In this document: piece after piece, positions 10,789 through 21,139 of the stretch
Position numbering within the stretch: the stretch's first letter is position 1
How the letters are laid out: every line of letters begins with the position of its first letter
Source of the DNA: Xanthostigma xanthostigma
Lineage: Eukaryota; Arthropoda; Insecta; Raphidioptera; Raphidiidae
Direction: 5' to 3'
NCBI GenBank assembly: GCA_963575645.1
Contig: OY754469.1
Coordinates: 38,398,753-38,462,752, forward strand
Length of the DNA stretch: 64,000 bases
Made by a program: the position numbers and the translations under genes
Notes under the pieces: model-generated
The model's database searches: none
Told to the model about the DNA's origin: nothing
What the model saw: only the letters and a program-made list of their open reading frames with translations

Positions 10789-11441
10789 CAGGGGTCTGCA
10801 ACCCGCGGCCCGCAAGCCTATACCTTGCGGCCCGTGACTGTTTTATAAATAAAAATCTTACCTACCTACATAAATAAATAATTAAATTAATTTTCACAAA
10901 TCCTTTTTCTTGTGATATTGAGGATGTACCTAGTCATTTACAATTGAACGTGATTGATCTCCAATCTAATGATACTCTCATAAACTCTTTCTTTGAAATC
11001 AAAGATCTTGTTAAATTTTATGTCAGTTTGCCATTTAATTTTGACGAATTGGAAAGGTTTGCTCTGCAATTAATTACAATTTTTGGTAGTACTTACTTAT
11101 GCGAATAAACCTTTTCGATTTTCAATTACAGAAAAAATAAATATGCTTCTCGTCTCATAGATGAGCATTTGAGAGCTATTCTACGAATTGCAACTACAAA
11201 CCTGGAAGCTAACATACAACAAATAGCCACTCAAATACAACCTCAAACGTCACACTAATTTTTGTGAAAGAACAGTTCTATTTTGAAGTTCTCAGTTAAA
11301 TTTTTAATAAAATTCAAATAAAATGTTTCTAATTTTTAATATCACAAATACCTATTATTAAAATTATGAACTAGTGCGGCCCGCCTTTATTTCAATTTGC
11401 CACTATGTGGCCCTTGCTTGCCAAAAGGTTGCCGACCGCTG
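10789..11441. mobile_element. hAT element, internally deleted, with perfect 8-bp TSD
   Basis: Left terminus CAGGGGTCTGCAACCC, right terminus GGTTGCCGACCGCTG. The target duplication CCATAGTG is perfect on both sides (10781-10788 and 11442-11449). It keeps the C-terminal part of the transposase (10899-11258) but lacks the N-terminal BED zinc finger and most of the catalytic domain. It lies inside family P copy 2, so it is the younger insertion. Confidence 0.9.
10899..11258 (+). pseudogene. hAT transposase C-terminal (dimerisation) fragment
   Basis: The frame from 10899 reads NPFSCDIEDVPSHLQLNVID, continues LQSNDTL...FFEIKDLVKFYVSLP, then IFGSTYLCE, an in-frame TAA at 11106-11108, and TFSIFNYRKNKYASRLIDEH, then LRAILRIATTNL, ending at TAA 11256-11258. 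The FGSTYLCE.TFS...K...R.RL.DEHL...LRIATT block is the hAT-family C-terminal dimerisation region in the form found in ZBED5/FAM200/GTF2IRD2-like hAT proteins. One stop and the missing N-terminal half make it non-functional. Confidence 0.85.
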
Positions 11442-11449
11442 CCATAGTG

Positions 11450-11926
11450 TGTATAAAAAGCCCTATGACCGATAATCGTGGCCATCACCCTGATGTATAG
11501 ATTACCAAAAAGAAGACTCGTTAATACTGAAATTATTCACCGCGCGTGCGTGCATAAATTTGCATAAACTGCAATTTTTTTTACAAAATTTCTGACGGTG
11601 CGTTCATAAAATTGTCATGTACGGCCTCCGTAAGGTGTATGTTGGTACGTGAAGGACATTTCCTGGTACGATATACTAATCACTAATTGGTAATTAATCT
11701 CAAAAAAGTATATAGATATTATTATTACAATCAACTTTACAGCACTAGTATTAAATGTCTCATTTCCGCTATACGGGTAATGAAAATCAGATATTTTATA
11801 GGGAGGTGTTCAAAAATAATTATGCAACTGCGAGATAGTTCTTAAAATTGTTGTGTAAATGGAATGAAAAGTTAGAAGCCGTTATGTGAAACATAAGTTT
11901 GAGCTTGCCAAATGCAATTCAGAGTT
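11450..11926. other. Gene-free stretch
   Basis: No gene or clear repeat recognised. Confidence 0.35.
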
Positions 11927-12020
11927 ACAAAGCCTATAGACACTGTACGGACAGTTCCTAAAGCCCTATGGACACTCTCTAAAGCCCTATGAACACTCTG
12001 TAAAGCTCTATGAACATTGC
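11927..12020. repeat. Short tandem repeat, 21-bp unit
   Basis: Three adjacent units of AAAGCCCTATGGACACTCTC type, the last one degenerate, preceded by a diverged unit (AAAGCCTATAGACACTG). Confidence 0.7.
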
Positions 12021-12093
12021 AACTAGCAGCGTCCCTTAAGTGACTATTCTAGTAACGAATCAATCTCAGTTAGATGTCCCCGTCAACAAAAGA

Positions 12094-12451
12094 CATGTTA
12101 TACGCGCCACGGATCTAAAAGGTTCGGAAGTTACTCACAAACAGCGTTGCAAAGGCCATGGACTTTTCCTATGTCCATGGCAAAGGCACATTTTAGAACC
12201 GTTGAGGCTCCCACCACCTCCCAGCTACCTGCCCGGATCGTGCGCTCGTCGGTGATTGGCCGTGATCGCTCGTTGCCTTTGTCACTTGTCGCTTTCCTGC
12301 TTTAAAGTACAGTCGAGTACGCTAGTCAGGTTGTTATTGTTATTTTAGTTTTGTTGCGAGTTTGTAGTTTTTCAACAGACTGTACAAGGGCAAGCCCGCA
12401 TTCTCATCTAACTTCAGAGCCTTTTAGATTCGTGGTGCGTATTATACAATC
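12094..12451. mobile_element. TIR element with imperfect 36-bp ends
   Basis: TTATACGCGCCACGGATCTA at 12100 is mirrored by TAGATTCGTGGTGCGTATTA at 12427; the inverted blocks continue with AAAAGG(T/C)TC. A copy of one end opens the window at position 1. A GC-richer interior (12190-12300) has no recognisable coding. Confidence 0.5.
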
Positions 12452-12613
12452 CATTGCATACACGCAGCAAGCGTTACACGCTCTCACCTAACAAAATGCT
12501 ATTATGAATGAATGATTAAATTGGGGATTGTGGTTTCTTATAAGAGTTTTTGTGAAAAATAACTCTAATAATTTAGAGTTATGATGATCCTGTTTAATTT
12601 TGTTTTTTGGAGC

Positions 12614-12651
12614 AATAATAATAATAATAATTATTATTATTATTATTATTA
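12614..12651. repeat. Palindromic (AAT)n(ATT)n microsatellite
   Basis: About six AAT units switch directly to about seven ATT units, so the tract can fold on itself. Confidence 0.85.
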
Positions 12652-12652
12652 A

Positions 12653-12825
12653 ATGTTGGAAGATTAAAGATTAAAGATGAACTAAGCAATTACTGAAAGT
12701 TTTTTTATTGCATAAAGATTGCCGAAACGTCAGACAATAAAATGCAATAAAAAAAACCTTCAGTATTTGCTTAGTTCATCGATCCTATGCCACCAGGATT
12801 CATCCTTTTAATCTTCCATTAAGGG
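12653..12825. mobile_element. Small inverted-arm element with CCGAAACGTCAG motif
   Basis: AAGATGAACTAAGCAA...CTG and CAG...TTGCTTAGTTCATC are inverted arms, and TTGGAAGATTAAA is mirrored by TTTTAATCTTCCA further out. The arms enclose GATTGCCGAAACGTCAGAC, the sequence word recurring in Penelope-related terminal repeats. Confidence 0.5.
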
Positions 12826-12925
12826 TTTTTGTGCTCTCTTTTATCCTGGATCTAGCCCTCCAGTAGTCTAGATTTTCTCATGAACTCCAGAAGATAGGTG
12901 GCTAGATCATCCTGTTAAATTACTC

Positions 12926-13220
12926 CGTTCTCAACAATGTAACCAAAGATGGTTGTTCTCTTGTAGGCTAGGGCCTCGCATTCGAACAGTAAATGGTTGG
13001 CTGTTTCATCCTCTGTTTCGTAAAATCTACACTGGGTCAATTCCTGACTCATCCCCATTATGTTTTCTCAAGGATGCATGACCGGTAAAGAGCACAACCA
13101 CATTCCTGAGTTTTGGTCTACTGACTTTGATCAAGTCCTCTGTAAACCTATTTGAAGGGTCCACAATCATCTTTTTTCCATGTGAATTCAAGCTCCAGTC
13201 AAAAATTTGCAGATTGCGGG
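12926..13220 (-). pseudogene. Non-LTR retrotransposon C-terminal fragment
   Basis: The minus strand reads VVLFTGHASLRKH, then after a +1 shift MGMSQELTQCRFYETEDETA and NHLLFECEALAYKRT. The TGH..L..H...MG......CRF....ET..HLLFEC pattern is the RNase H-to-zinc-motif end of jockey/R1-like ORF2. One frameshift is visible near 13060. Upstream (13225-13420) the minus strand remains coding-like, but I cannot fix a frame. Confidence 0.6.
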
Positions 13221-13420
13221 TCAAACTTTTGACACGCTGTTAAATATTTTGATAATTATTTCCGCAAACCGGTTCTGATCTAATGAATTTCGCAGAGGCT
13301 CCTTGCCTAGCAAGTCTATCCGTCATCTCATTGCCCCAGATTCCTTGTAACATTAACCCAGAATTTCCAGTTTCACTAGTAACTAAATTTCGCCCTGTTA
13401 TCTAGATGTCACCCTCAACT

Positions 13421-14049
13421 AAAGCCATGTTTAATCCAAGTAACGTCTTCCCATTAATGTGCCGTGCCTATGACACGGTTTTACTCCCAACCAAACGCGC
13501 CATTAGATGTTTCACATCAATAAATGATAAAAATTGTTATCTGTGATTCTGGAATTAATTTCCATTTGCATTGGTATGTGACAGCCATAATCTTGGTTCT
13601 GTTATGTCTAACCGTTTTGTGTCGTGGACTTTTGGAGGTTAATCGCATTCTTGCGATCAGATGTCAGACTTGAGCCGAGCAACTTATAACAACAACAACA
13701 ACTACAGACAAATGGACAGACGGACAAACTTGTCTTGTATTACTGTCACATACCATCGAGCTGAAAATATTAAGATGACTGTTCACTCAGCTTGTAAAAA
13801 ATGATCGCGGAAATTGTAAAACTGCGGTCACAAAAGGCAGTAAACGTCGTATCAAAAAATGTGATTATTTCTTTACAGCGCGACATGAGATTTTACATTA
13901 CGGTACGTCTAATTAACACTGTAAAGTCTTTTCTTTACAAATGTATATGTTTAAAATAACAATTTTTTAAAATTATTTTTTTCTGTATATTTTCCGTAAA
14001 ACTTATTGTATTTTCGTTACTTTTTCCTGTTTTTAAATGAGTTATTAGA
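13421..14049. other. Gene-free stretch
   Basis: No gene recognised. The segment AACAACAACAACTACAGACA near 13690 is a low-complexity repeat piece. Confidence 0.3.
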
Positions 14050-14305
14050 TCAAATCTATACAAATAAAAATGTAAATGTTCGTTCGTTCAAAATCTTAAA
14101 TCTCCTAAAGTTTTACAAAATATTTTCATCAAAAATGGAGGTTTGAGTTTAAAATAAGTAATAAAGCAGGGAACTGCCAAAAACTATAAAAAATTTGGAC
14201 CCAACATTCATTTCGGTAAACTAAGATAAATGTGCGTACTCATGTCCCTCCCTTCCCCATTCGTTCTTTTGCACCCGGGTGAAACCGGACGGGACCGCTA
14301 GTCTA
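14050..14305 (+). repeat. Interspersed repeat, family W (copy 1)
   Basis: Shares GTGCGTACTCATGTCCCTCC, CGTTCTTTTGCACCCGGGTG and CCGGACGGGACC with 24000-24155. It ends in CGCTAGTCTATTATATAGAT. Confidence 0.6.
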
Positions 14306-14319
14306 TTATATAGATGTCA

Positions 14320-14757
14320 CATCTGTGACATGTGAAAACATGTTTTTTTTTCAAAAACAGCGCCAACTGTTGGACGTTAAAGCAACACAAGCTATACTAA
14401 ATATTTTACGGCAATGGGAGCGCCATCTGTTGAACGTAACAGTAACACACGCAATACCAAACATTTCTCATGCCGGACAGCGCGCTTCATGACAGATGGT
14501 GTCACTTAGCATTTTCAATGTTTCCGATTGCACTGTTAAACTGAATTTCTTAGATCTAGACACTGATTGCTTCTCACATGGACAATTAAGTGTTGCGTGT
14601 TCTAGAGTTGGAAAACCAGACAATCTCTTTATCTGCACAGACAATGGAATAATATTGTATTACACAAGCATTGTGAAATTAAACATATAAGAAACGTGTG
14701 CTTTCTTTTCCATTAAACCAGACTGAGCCTCAGCAACGCGTGGTCGGGTACAGCTAG
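14320..14757 (+). mobile_element. Helitron 3' fragment
   Basis: It ends ACGCGTGGTCGGGTACAGCTAG followed by T, that is a GC-rich stretch, then the CTRR terminus with insertion before T, as Helitrons do. The helicase C-terminus (14544-14690) lies just inside the end, which is the expected order. The 5' end is not visible. Confidence 0.65.
14496..14690 (+). pseudogene. Helitron RepHel helicase C-terminal fragment
   Basis: The frame reads FLDLDTDCFSHGQLSVACSR followed by VGKPDNLFICTDNG. CFSHGQLxVACSRVGxPxNLF is the conserved last helicase motif (Pif1-like motif VI region) of Helitron RepHel proteins. Only this C-terminal piece is present; the Rep nuclease and the other helicase motifs are absent. 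The ATG at 14496 is not a genuine start. Confidence 0.85.
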
Positions 14758-15221
14758 TAATATATAAAAATCCACGACTCATAGTCGCAATATAGAGCAA
14801 CACGAACCACATTGAACAGTCTCCTGAAGAGAAATCCCTGGTCTTGACAAGAAGCAGGCTAATAGGAGTGGCAGCACCTCTTAATGATTTATCTACGGAA
14901 CCGTAAATTGATGCGTGTACAATACGCACTTGACCGTTTTTTAAATTATTTTTTAATAAATAATAAAAATATTTGGAAAGTCTACAAAATATTTTCTCTC
15001 TCGACGATCGTTTCGGACAATCAGTACAGACATATTATATACTGAATTTTTTAACTTCCCGCTTTAAAAAAAAAAAAAATTATTTTTTTTTTTTTTTCAA
15101 AAATCGGGAAGTTATTGGTTTCACCCCGATTTTCGAAAATCGAGTTTTCGCCAGATCTCGACGTTTTGAGATCCTAGGAAGCTATTGAAACTATTTTGGC
15201 GATGATGTCCGTAGGGCTGTA

Positions 15222-15265
<44 letters not shown>
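15222..15265. repeat. (GT)n / (GTAT)n microsatellite
   Basis: About 15 GT units followed by GTAT units. Confidence 0.9.
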
Positions 15266-15267
<2 letters not shown>

Positions 15268-15499
15268 AACCTTTTATATCTTTTGAACGGAGTGTCCGAC
15301 TGAAACACGGTTTGCGGCATCTGACGTGATCTTGGTGAACTTAGACTTCCTGAAAATTTGAAACGATTCGGCCTAAAAAATTTTGAGAAATCTTAAAAAA
15401 ACAAGTTTCAAAAATTTTTAAAAATTTGTTTTTGTAAAATATTTTTTAAACTACTAAACCGATTAATTCCAAAATCTAATCAGCTTTTCTCCTTAACAA

Positions 15500-16022
15500 A
15501 CTGCGTCGATTTCCGCAAACCGCATCAAAATCGGTTCATTTGTTCACGAGATACCGTGAACGAAAAAATCGTAAAAAAGTGTTTTTTTAAAATGACTCTT
15601 AAAATTGTTATCAGATCGATTTTTTTGTAATAAATTACTTTCTTAGGCTAAAAAAACTGCGTCGATCGCCGCAAACCAGATCTAAATTGGTTCATTTGTT
15701 CATGAGATAACGTGAACGAAAAATTAGGAAAAAAGTAATTTTTTATAATTACTCGTAAAATTCTTATTACATCGATTTTTTTGTAATAATTTACTTTCTT
15801 AGGTTAAAAAAACTGCGTCGATCGTCGCAAACCGCATCAAAATCGGCTCATTTGTTCACGAGATATCGTGAACGAAAAATTTGTAAAAAGTGTTATTTTT
15901 AAATTGCTCGTAAAATTCCTATGAGATCGATTTTTCTGTAATAAATTACTTTTTTAGGTTAAAAAATTGCTTCAACTGCCGCAAATCGCATCAAAATCGG
16001 TTCATGAGATATCGTGAACGAA
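15500..16022 (+). repeat. Tandem repeat, about 155-bp unit, four copies
   Basis: Unit starts are marked by AACTGCGTCGATNNCCGCAA at about 15502, 15657, 15813 and 15966. Each unit includes CATCAAAATCGGTTCATTTG and GAGATANCGTGAACGAAAA. The related repeat at 53826 holds only two units. Confidence 0.8.
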
Positions 16023-16560
16023 AATTTCGTAACAAAGTGTTTTTTTTTGAGCTCGAAAAGCTAAAAAATAAACTTTGTGCATTATTTTATATATTTTTGA
16101 GCGTTTTGAACTCGAAAATAGCGGGAAGTTACAGGGATGGCCTGCAGGGTCAAACTTCTTTTCAAATTTTTGAATATCGTCGTTGGTTCTGTAATAGCTC
16201 TTACGTGCATAATTGGCAGATTTTACGTTTTTTAAATGAAAAGATTCAGGAAACGGAGCTCTATACACTAGTAATACCTCCAAATTAATTTTACAGTAAC
16301 CAACAAGGGGAAGTAACTCTTATGTGAAAAGTTGTATGAAATAATTCCTCCTATGTGCCAATAAATCCGAAATTAACGTTAAATATTTTTTAAGAAAATA
16401 CTTCGTCTTAATTAAACACGTATAGTGAAGGTAAGTATGAATTAGTAATATAGCTCTGAAATTGCTAGTTCTTACCATCCATTGCTGAAATAACCACTTT
16501 TTGGCTTTTCCTGCAAATTTTACTTTTTGCACATAAGAGGTATTACAGAACCAACGACGA

Positions 16561-16650
16561 TATGCAATTGTTTGTAAAAGGTAACCGAAAATTACTTGGG
16601 TTAATCATAGACCGGGCAATGTTCGGTTACCCTTTATAAAATATTGCATA
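16561..16650. mobile_element. 90-bp hairpin insertion
   Basis: TATGCAAT...AAAGGTAACCGAA is mirrored by TTCGGTTACCCTTT...ATTGCATA. The left arm of the host element lacks this block, so it is a separate insertion. Confidence 0.6.
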
Positions 16651-16679
16651 TTCAAAAAATTCAGTATATGTCTGTACTC

Positions 16680-16715
16680 CTGAGGATGGACAGATTGTCC
16701 GAAACGATCGTCGAG
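16680..16715 (+). ncRNA. Hammerhead-ribozyme-like core
   Basis: CTGAGGA (CUGANGA box), T, stem II GGACA-GAT-TGTCC, GAAA, a 2-bp stem III with a GATC loop, then GTC. CTC just before (16677-16679) can pair with GAG just after (16713-16715) as stem I. The order matches a type I hammerhead with the minimal stem III described for Penelope-like elements. Activity is not shown by sequence. Confidence 0.45.
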
Positions 16716-16806
16716 AGAGAAAATATTTTGCATTTTCCAGTGTTTTTATTATTTGTTATTAATCAAGTGCCGAGTGAAAAATCAGTGCAAATGAAATTAT
16801 TTTTTA

Positions 16807-18954
16807 GTTTCAAAGCTATGACTGCGACAGCACGTACAGACATAATGGTGAAAACCATAATACGATTCTACCTTTTGGGTAAGGAACCCTAAAAATAGCG
16901 AAATAATGTGCTTCCGATTAACTTGAACTCTGTACAGGATTTCTACTCGTTAATTTTACCTCGATTGTATTTTTTTTACTCGTATGTAGTGCGTACGGTG
17001 CGTGCATGTCTATAAAGCTAACCAACGACTGCAGTACACGCCCTCCTGCTGATACACCACAGCAGGAAAGGTCGTTACACTTTCCTGCTGTAGGTAACAC
17101 ACACACTCTGGCATAACGGATTCCTGCGTATTGAGTTACACTTTACGAAAACGGAACACAAAGCAAGAAAATTACAGAATTTGTTTACTAAATAGGGTAT
17201 TTGGATGTATTTTTTTTCAATCGTGTGATATCTTTAGAAAATTCAAATTAAAAACAAAATTACGCTTTGACGAATCATTTATAATGACCAATAAATCAGT
17301 TTTATAACGTTACATCAACTTGAAAATAATCAGCGGTAAATGTGCAGAAACCTTATCTAACAAAACATAGGTATACTTTATAATAATTTTAGCACATCTT
17401 TGTTTTTATGATTATAATTTATTAACAGAAAAACATAGTTATTTAATACTTAAGTATGAAACAAATAATATGCATGAAGATACTACGATATCGTTGTTTT
17501 ATCAGAAATTTGAGGTTATGTATTTTTAAACATGAGCTCTTTATAAACATAAGAGACATGAGACAATTGCCTTGAGAGAGCTGATCACAAGTTCCATAGA
17601 ACTCCAATTCCAAAACTATTTAAAATTTTGCAGATGTTTTTCGACTTGTTCCAATGTGGATATCCAGTTATGTATTACCTACTTTTATAAACTTTTATTC
17701 AATTCCACCTGTTTGTCGCAGTTAGTCGATTTGGATAAAAATTTCTACTAGTTCTAATTAAGATAAAGCTTTGAAATTTTTAAAGTTTTATTTCAGTGTA
17801 CTAAAAAAGGAAAAAAATAATAATACACATATTTAATGCAGAAATATTTTATAAAAATCTATAAAAGGATTCTACGCTTTTATAATTATGAACCTAAATT
17901 ATCATAAATCGACAATAGATATGTCTGTATCGAGTGATTATCGACATCGGCGTAAAAATCATATCGGTCGACCCCTAGCTGTTACCAATTCGCGCAATCG
18001 AATGAGAAATTTCGGGTAGCTGAGTTGCTAAATCGCGAATTTTCAATACAAAATCATAATAAAAATCATCGCTTGATCCTTTCTCGCTTAACAAGGTTCA
18101 ATTTTTAGAACACATCATTTGACGATGATGTAACAAAAAATGAGTTCAAAGACCACTATACACAGCGTAATGAGTAATATGTATAATTATTTTCTTCATG
18201 CATTTTAATCTGTTACAAAAAAGGTGACACTAATTTTATTTTTCCGTCGTAGTCGGAAATCGATGTGATATTTTGCATGAGTCATCAATTTTATAATTTT
18301 AAGTCGTTTATTAGTTTTTATATCATTAGGAATATTAATGATGAAATAAAATTATTTATTATTTACTTTGTTTTAGAGAACTGCGCAGTTTGATATTTTA
18401 ATAGATAAGATATAAGTTTACTATAATATATCTACAGTTAAATTCTAACAATTAGAACTCCAAATATTACGTCTCTTAAAAAAAAATATTGAACTGTAAA
18501 AAAGAAAACATACTGTAACGAGACGCCACTGGAGGCGGCGGCAGTGCATTGTTGCCTTAGCCGTGTAGACAACAATACTTGCATTATTGTCGGAACAGCA
18601 TAGGCAACAATGTGCGTTTTAATTACTAACTTCTTTCAAACACTACAAAATACGCTATAACACTAGTCACTACTGCCATAAACCGTGTATCGTGAATCAT
18701 GTATTGTTATGTACGACACACATGCCGCCGAGCAAAACCGTCAACGATATTGACTGAGTGAGATAGATTCAGTTAACATTTCCATAATACGACAGTGATA
18801 GATACTTATTTATACTAATGCACTGACGGTAAATGCAGCTCAATGTAAATACGATCTAAATACGCCATACACCGGGAGTATCTGATGATGACATTTCATG
18901 TGCTGCTTCGGATCGCAGAACAACGCACTGATTCTGTAACCTCTAACATTAAAT
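16807..18954. other. Gene-free AT-rich stretch
   Basis: No gene recognised. 16807-16892 continues the interrupted GGAACCCTAAAAA-type repeat. A short hairpin CAGCAGGAAAGG / CCTTTCCTGCTG is at 17061-17092. 18530-18640 has GC-richer sequence with GTTGCC/GGCAAC words but no clear feature. Confidence 0.4.
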
Positions 18955-19200
18955 ATTGGTTAAATATGTGAAAAATTATGGTGTTAGAGGCAAATCTCTA
19001 GATTGGTGTGAATCCTATCTGTCCAATAGACAACAAAAAGTTCAAATAACATCGGCAGCTTCAGAATGGGCCACAATTGAAAACGGTGTACCACAAGGAA
19101 GTGTTCTTGGCCCCTTTTCTTCGTTGTTGACGTGAATGACTTACCTTCCGTTCTTAAAACAAAATGTGTACTATACGCTGACGTTCAAGACAATTCATGA
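18955..19200 (+). pseudogene. Non-LTR reverse transcriptase fragment
   Basis: The frame reads YGVRGKSLDWCESYLSNRQQ, then after a short stretch IENGVPQGSVLGPF, and after a shift VNDLPSVLKTKCVLYADVQ. GVRG..L.W..SYL..R.Q and GVPQGSVLGP..F..YVND are RVT_1 motifs of jockey/CR1-like ORF2. The catalytic YADD box reads YADV and the LFLLY segment is lost, so it is dead. Confidence 0.75.
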
Positions 19201-19369
19201 CGTCCAACCGAATCATCATATTATAACTAGAGAGACCTGTGCGAATTATTCGCACTAAATAAGTATAATAATTATCACTTTACAAAATTATTTTTTAAAT
19301 ATGATTGCAGGTATTCAATTCGTTTCTAATTTTGCACACTGCTTATAACGTTCTTCTTTTTGTTGTATT

Positions 19370-19650
19370 ACAATATGAAGCTCAGATGACAGATCGAAGA
19401 AATATTTTACTAAAATTGTCATATACTGGCTCAAGTAGCAAAAGCGTTGAGCTAAGCCGTCAAATGGCATCATGCAGCATTGCTGTGACGTTGTTCAGCG
19501 TTGTTCGCTGTTTCAAAATTAAAACCGTCAGATGGCAGTAAGCAGTATTGTGTCTGTTATTTACAATATGAAGATCAGATGACAGATCGAATTGTTGACG
19601 TTGTTTCAAAATTAAAGCCGTCAGATGGCAGACGTTTTTCAGCGTTGCAG
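19370..19650 (+). repeat. Imperfect tandem duplication, about 190-bp unit
   Basis: TACAATATGAAG(C/A)TCAGATG, ACAGATCGAA, TTTCAAAATTAAA and CCGTCAGATGGCAG recur in order in the two halves. Confidence 0.65.
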
Positions 19651-20446
19651 TATTTTAATTAATTTACAAAAACAAAAGCAATAATAAATTTTTTAGTTGT
19701 CGATGTCAGTAGAGCAAGCAATTATCTGTAAAATGATATATAATTTATGTGGAGAAATTGTGAGGTTTTTTCTAAAAAGGGAGGCAAACATCTTAACCTT
19801 AGCGTATTAATATATATGATTCTATTACTTTAGTTGTTCTGCAGCTCTGTAGCGATCATAGAGAAACCGCTTCGGTTGACAACAGTGCTCTGCGTATTTC
19901 TTGTTTTACAAAACTGCGCGGGCAATGTGTGTGCAGTACGTATTTTCTTTTTGCGCTACTTTCTATAGCTAATAAAGTTGATTTTTAAAATATAAAAAAC
20001 AGTTTTACAAGCTTTACTGGTATCTTAAAAAATCGGACACTCCTCTGTTTTTTAAGTAGAACTGACCAGACCGTGATTTGTTTTATTGGACCAGTATGAC
20101 AGACTTTCACTGTATCTTTCTTACGTATTTTGTATGTTCATTGAATTTCGCTTGGTTCTAAAAGCGTATTTACTGCAAGTTCTTCGAAAATATTTTTGAA
20201 AATTCGCCAACAAACTCGAACGACTGAATGTATTTGTGTTTATGAACACGTCATCCATTAAATTACTAAATTAAAAACAATATTTGTTTGACTTGATATT
20301 AAGTGACTCGTTTAAGATATTTGTATGTTCCAAAAATATCACATAATTGTATTATTTGCACGTTTTTTGATCAGTTTCGTTTGTTAGATAGTTAAAAAAA
20401 AGATTAAAATGGAAATGGATCGTTCTAGTTGACCTAAAAATGCATA
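19651..20446. other. Gene-free stretch
   Basis: No gene or clear repeat recognised. Confidence 0.35.
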
Positions 20447-21070
20447 GTCTAAGATCCGGCATTACAAAAATATACCTTCATCTGTTAATTGAATAAAATA
20501 ACCTAGCGATATAGCGTAGTGGTGAGGGCACTAGACTCGCATTCGGGAGGTACTGGGTTCGAATCCCGGCGGGGGCAGATGTGGCCGAGGGCTTTTTCCT
20601 ACTGCCTCTCGCCCAGAAACGGTAATTACTGTACCGGCCATCTTGTTGAGGTTTTCCATGGTTTCCTTCAATAATTCCAGATAAATATCGAGATGGTTCC
20701 TTATTCAAGGCCATGGCCGATTACCTGTCAAACTCCTATGCTCAAAATTTGCCTATACCTTATCCTAATTTCCTAAAAATTCCTTCATTCGCCCATTGCT
20801 ATTAATTAAGTTGAAGTTTAAAAATGTAGAAAATAACGGGAAGTGTTATAGATGGAAAATAGTAATAGTGCAAATGGCGTTGTTATGACATAAAGTCGAG
20901 AAACTGGACGTTAAACGCATTATTATTATTATTGATTGAAGAAAATAGTGTTGTTAATTAATGTTAATGGCAGCAAGGGTAATCCTGGCAGACATTACAT
21001 TTTTAAATTCTTTATCTATTTTATTCAATTACCAGATGAGGGTATATGTTTGTAATGCCGGATCTTAGAC
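20447..21070. mobile_element. TIR element (TA target) carrying a SINE
   Basis: GTCTAAGATCCGGCATTAC at the left is mirrored by GTAATGCCGGATCTTAGAC at the right, with TA on each side. Inverted arms continue with TACCTTCATCTG / CAGATGAGGGTA and TTAATTGAATAAAAT / ATTTTATTCAATTA (about 55 bp). Confidence 0.7.
20504..20940 (+). repeat. tRNA-derived SINE
   Basis: The head contains an A-box-like TAGCGTAGTGGTGAGGGCAC and a B-box GGGTTCGAATCCC. The body has GAGGTTTTCCATGGTTTCCT and ATCGAGATGGTTCCTT, words shared by a SINE type widespread in hemimetabolous insects. It ends with ATT triplets (20918-20935). The minus ORF GIRTQYLPN is the usual spurious product. Confidence 0.7.
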
Positions 21071-21139
21071 TATACAGAGATTCACGGTTTGACTTGTTCT
21101 TTGTTCGCAACCTTCTAGCGCTGCCGATTGTGCTGCCAT

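Larger units (their letters stand above)
15053..16170 (+). repeat. Family X interspersed repeat (copy 1), with internal tandem array
   Basis: It begins AACTTCCCGCTTT plus A/T runs and ends near GGGATGGCCTGCAGGGTCAA. The inverted copy 2 lies at 53826-54614. It holds a GT microsatellite (15222-15265) and a 4-unit tandem array. Conserved ORF fragments on the minus strand (FDPAGHPCNF...) occur in both copies, but with no recognisable domain. Confidence 0.65.
14956..16793 (+). mobile_element. Penelope-like inverted-arm element with hammerhead-like core, carrying nested insertions
   Basis: Target duplication AAATTATTTTTTA (13 bp) lies at 14943-14955 and 16794-16806. The arms (AATAAAAATATTTGGAAAG... 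and its inverse at 16650-16750) carry CGACGATCGTTTCGGACAAT / ATTGTCCGAAACGATCGTCG. The left arm is interrupted by the family X repeat (15053-16170) and the right arm by a 90-bp hairpin (16561-16650). The right end has an extra unpaired tail (AATCAAGTGCCGAGTG...). A long variable TSD, a unique tail and a GAAAC motif point to a retroelement of Penelope type rather than a DNA-transposon MITE. Confidence 0.6.

Noticed and set aside
12094-12451. Solo LTR of an LTR retrotransposon
   Set aside because: The paired ends are inverted, not direct, and there is no TG...CA or primer-binding site.
16002-16288. ORFs on both strands sharing peptides with 53722-53982
   Set aside because: Both lie in family X repeats. 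Identity reflects repeat copies, not a gene family.
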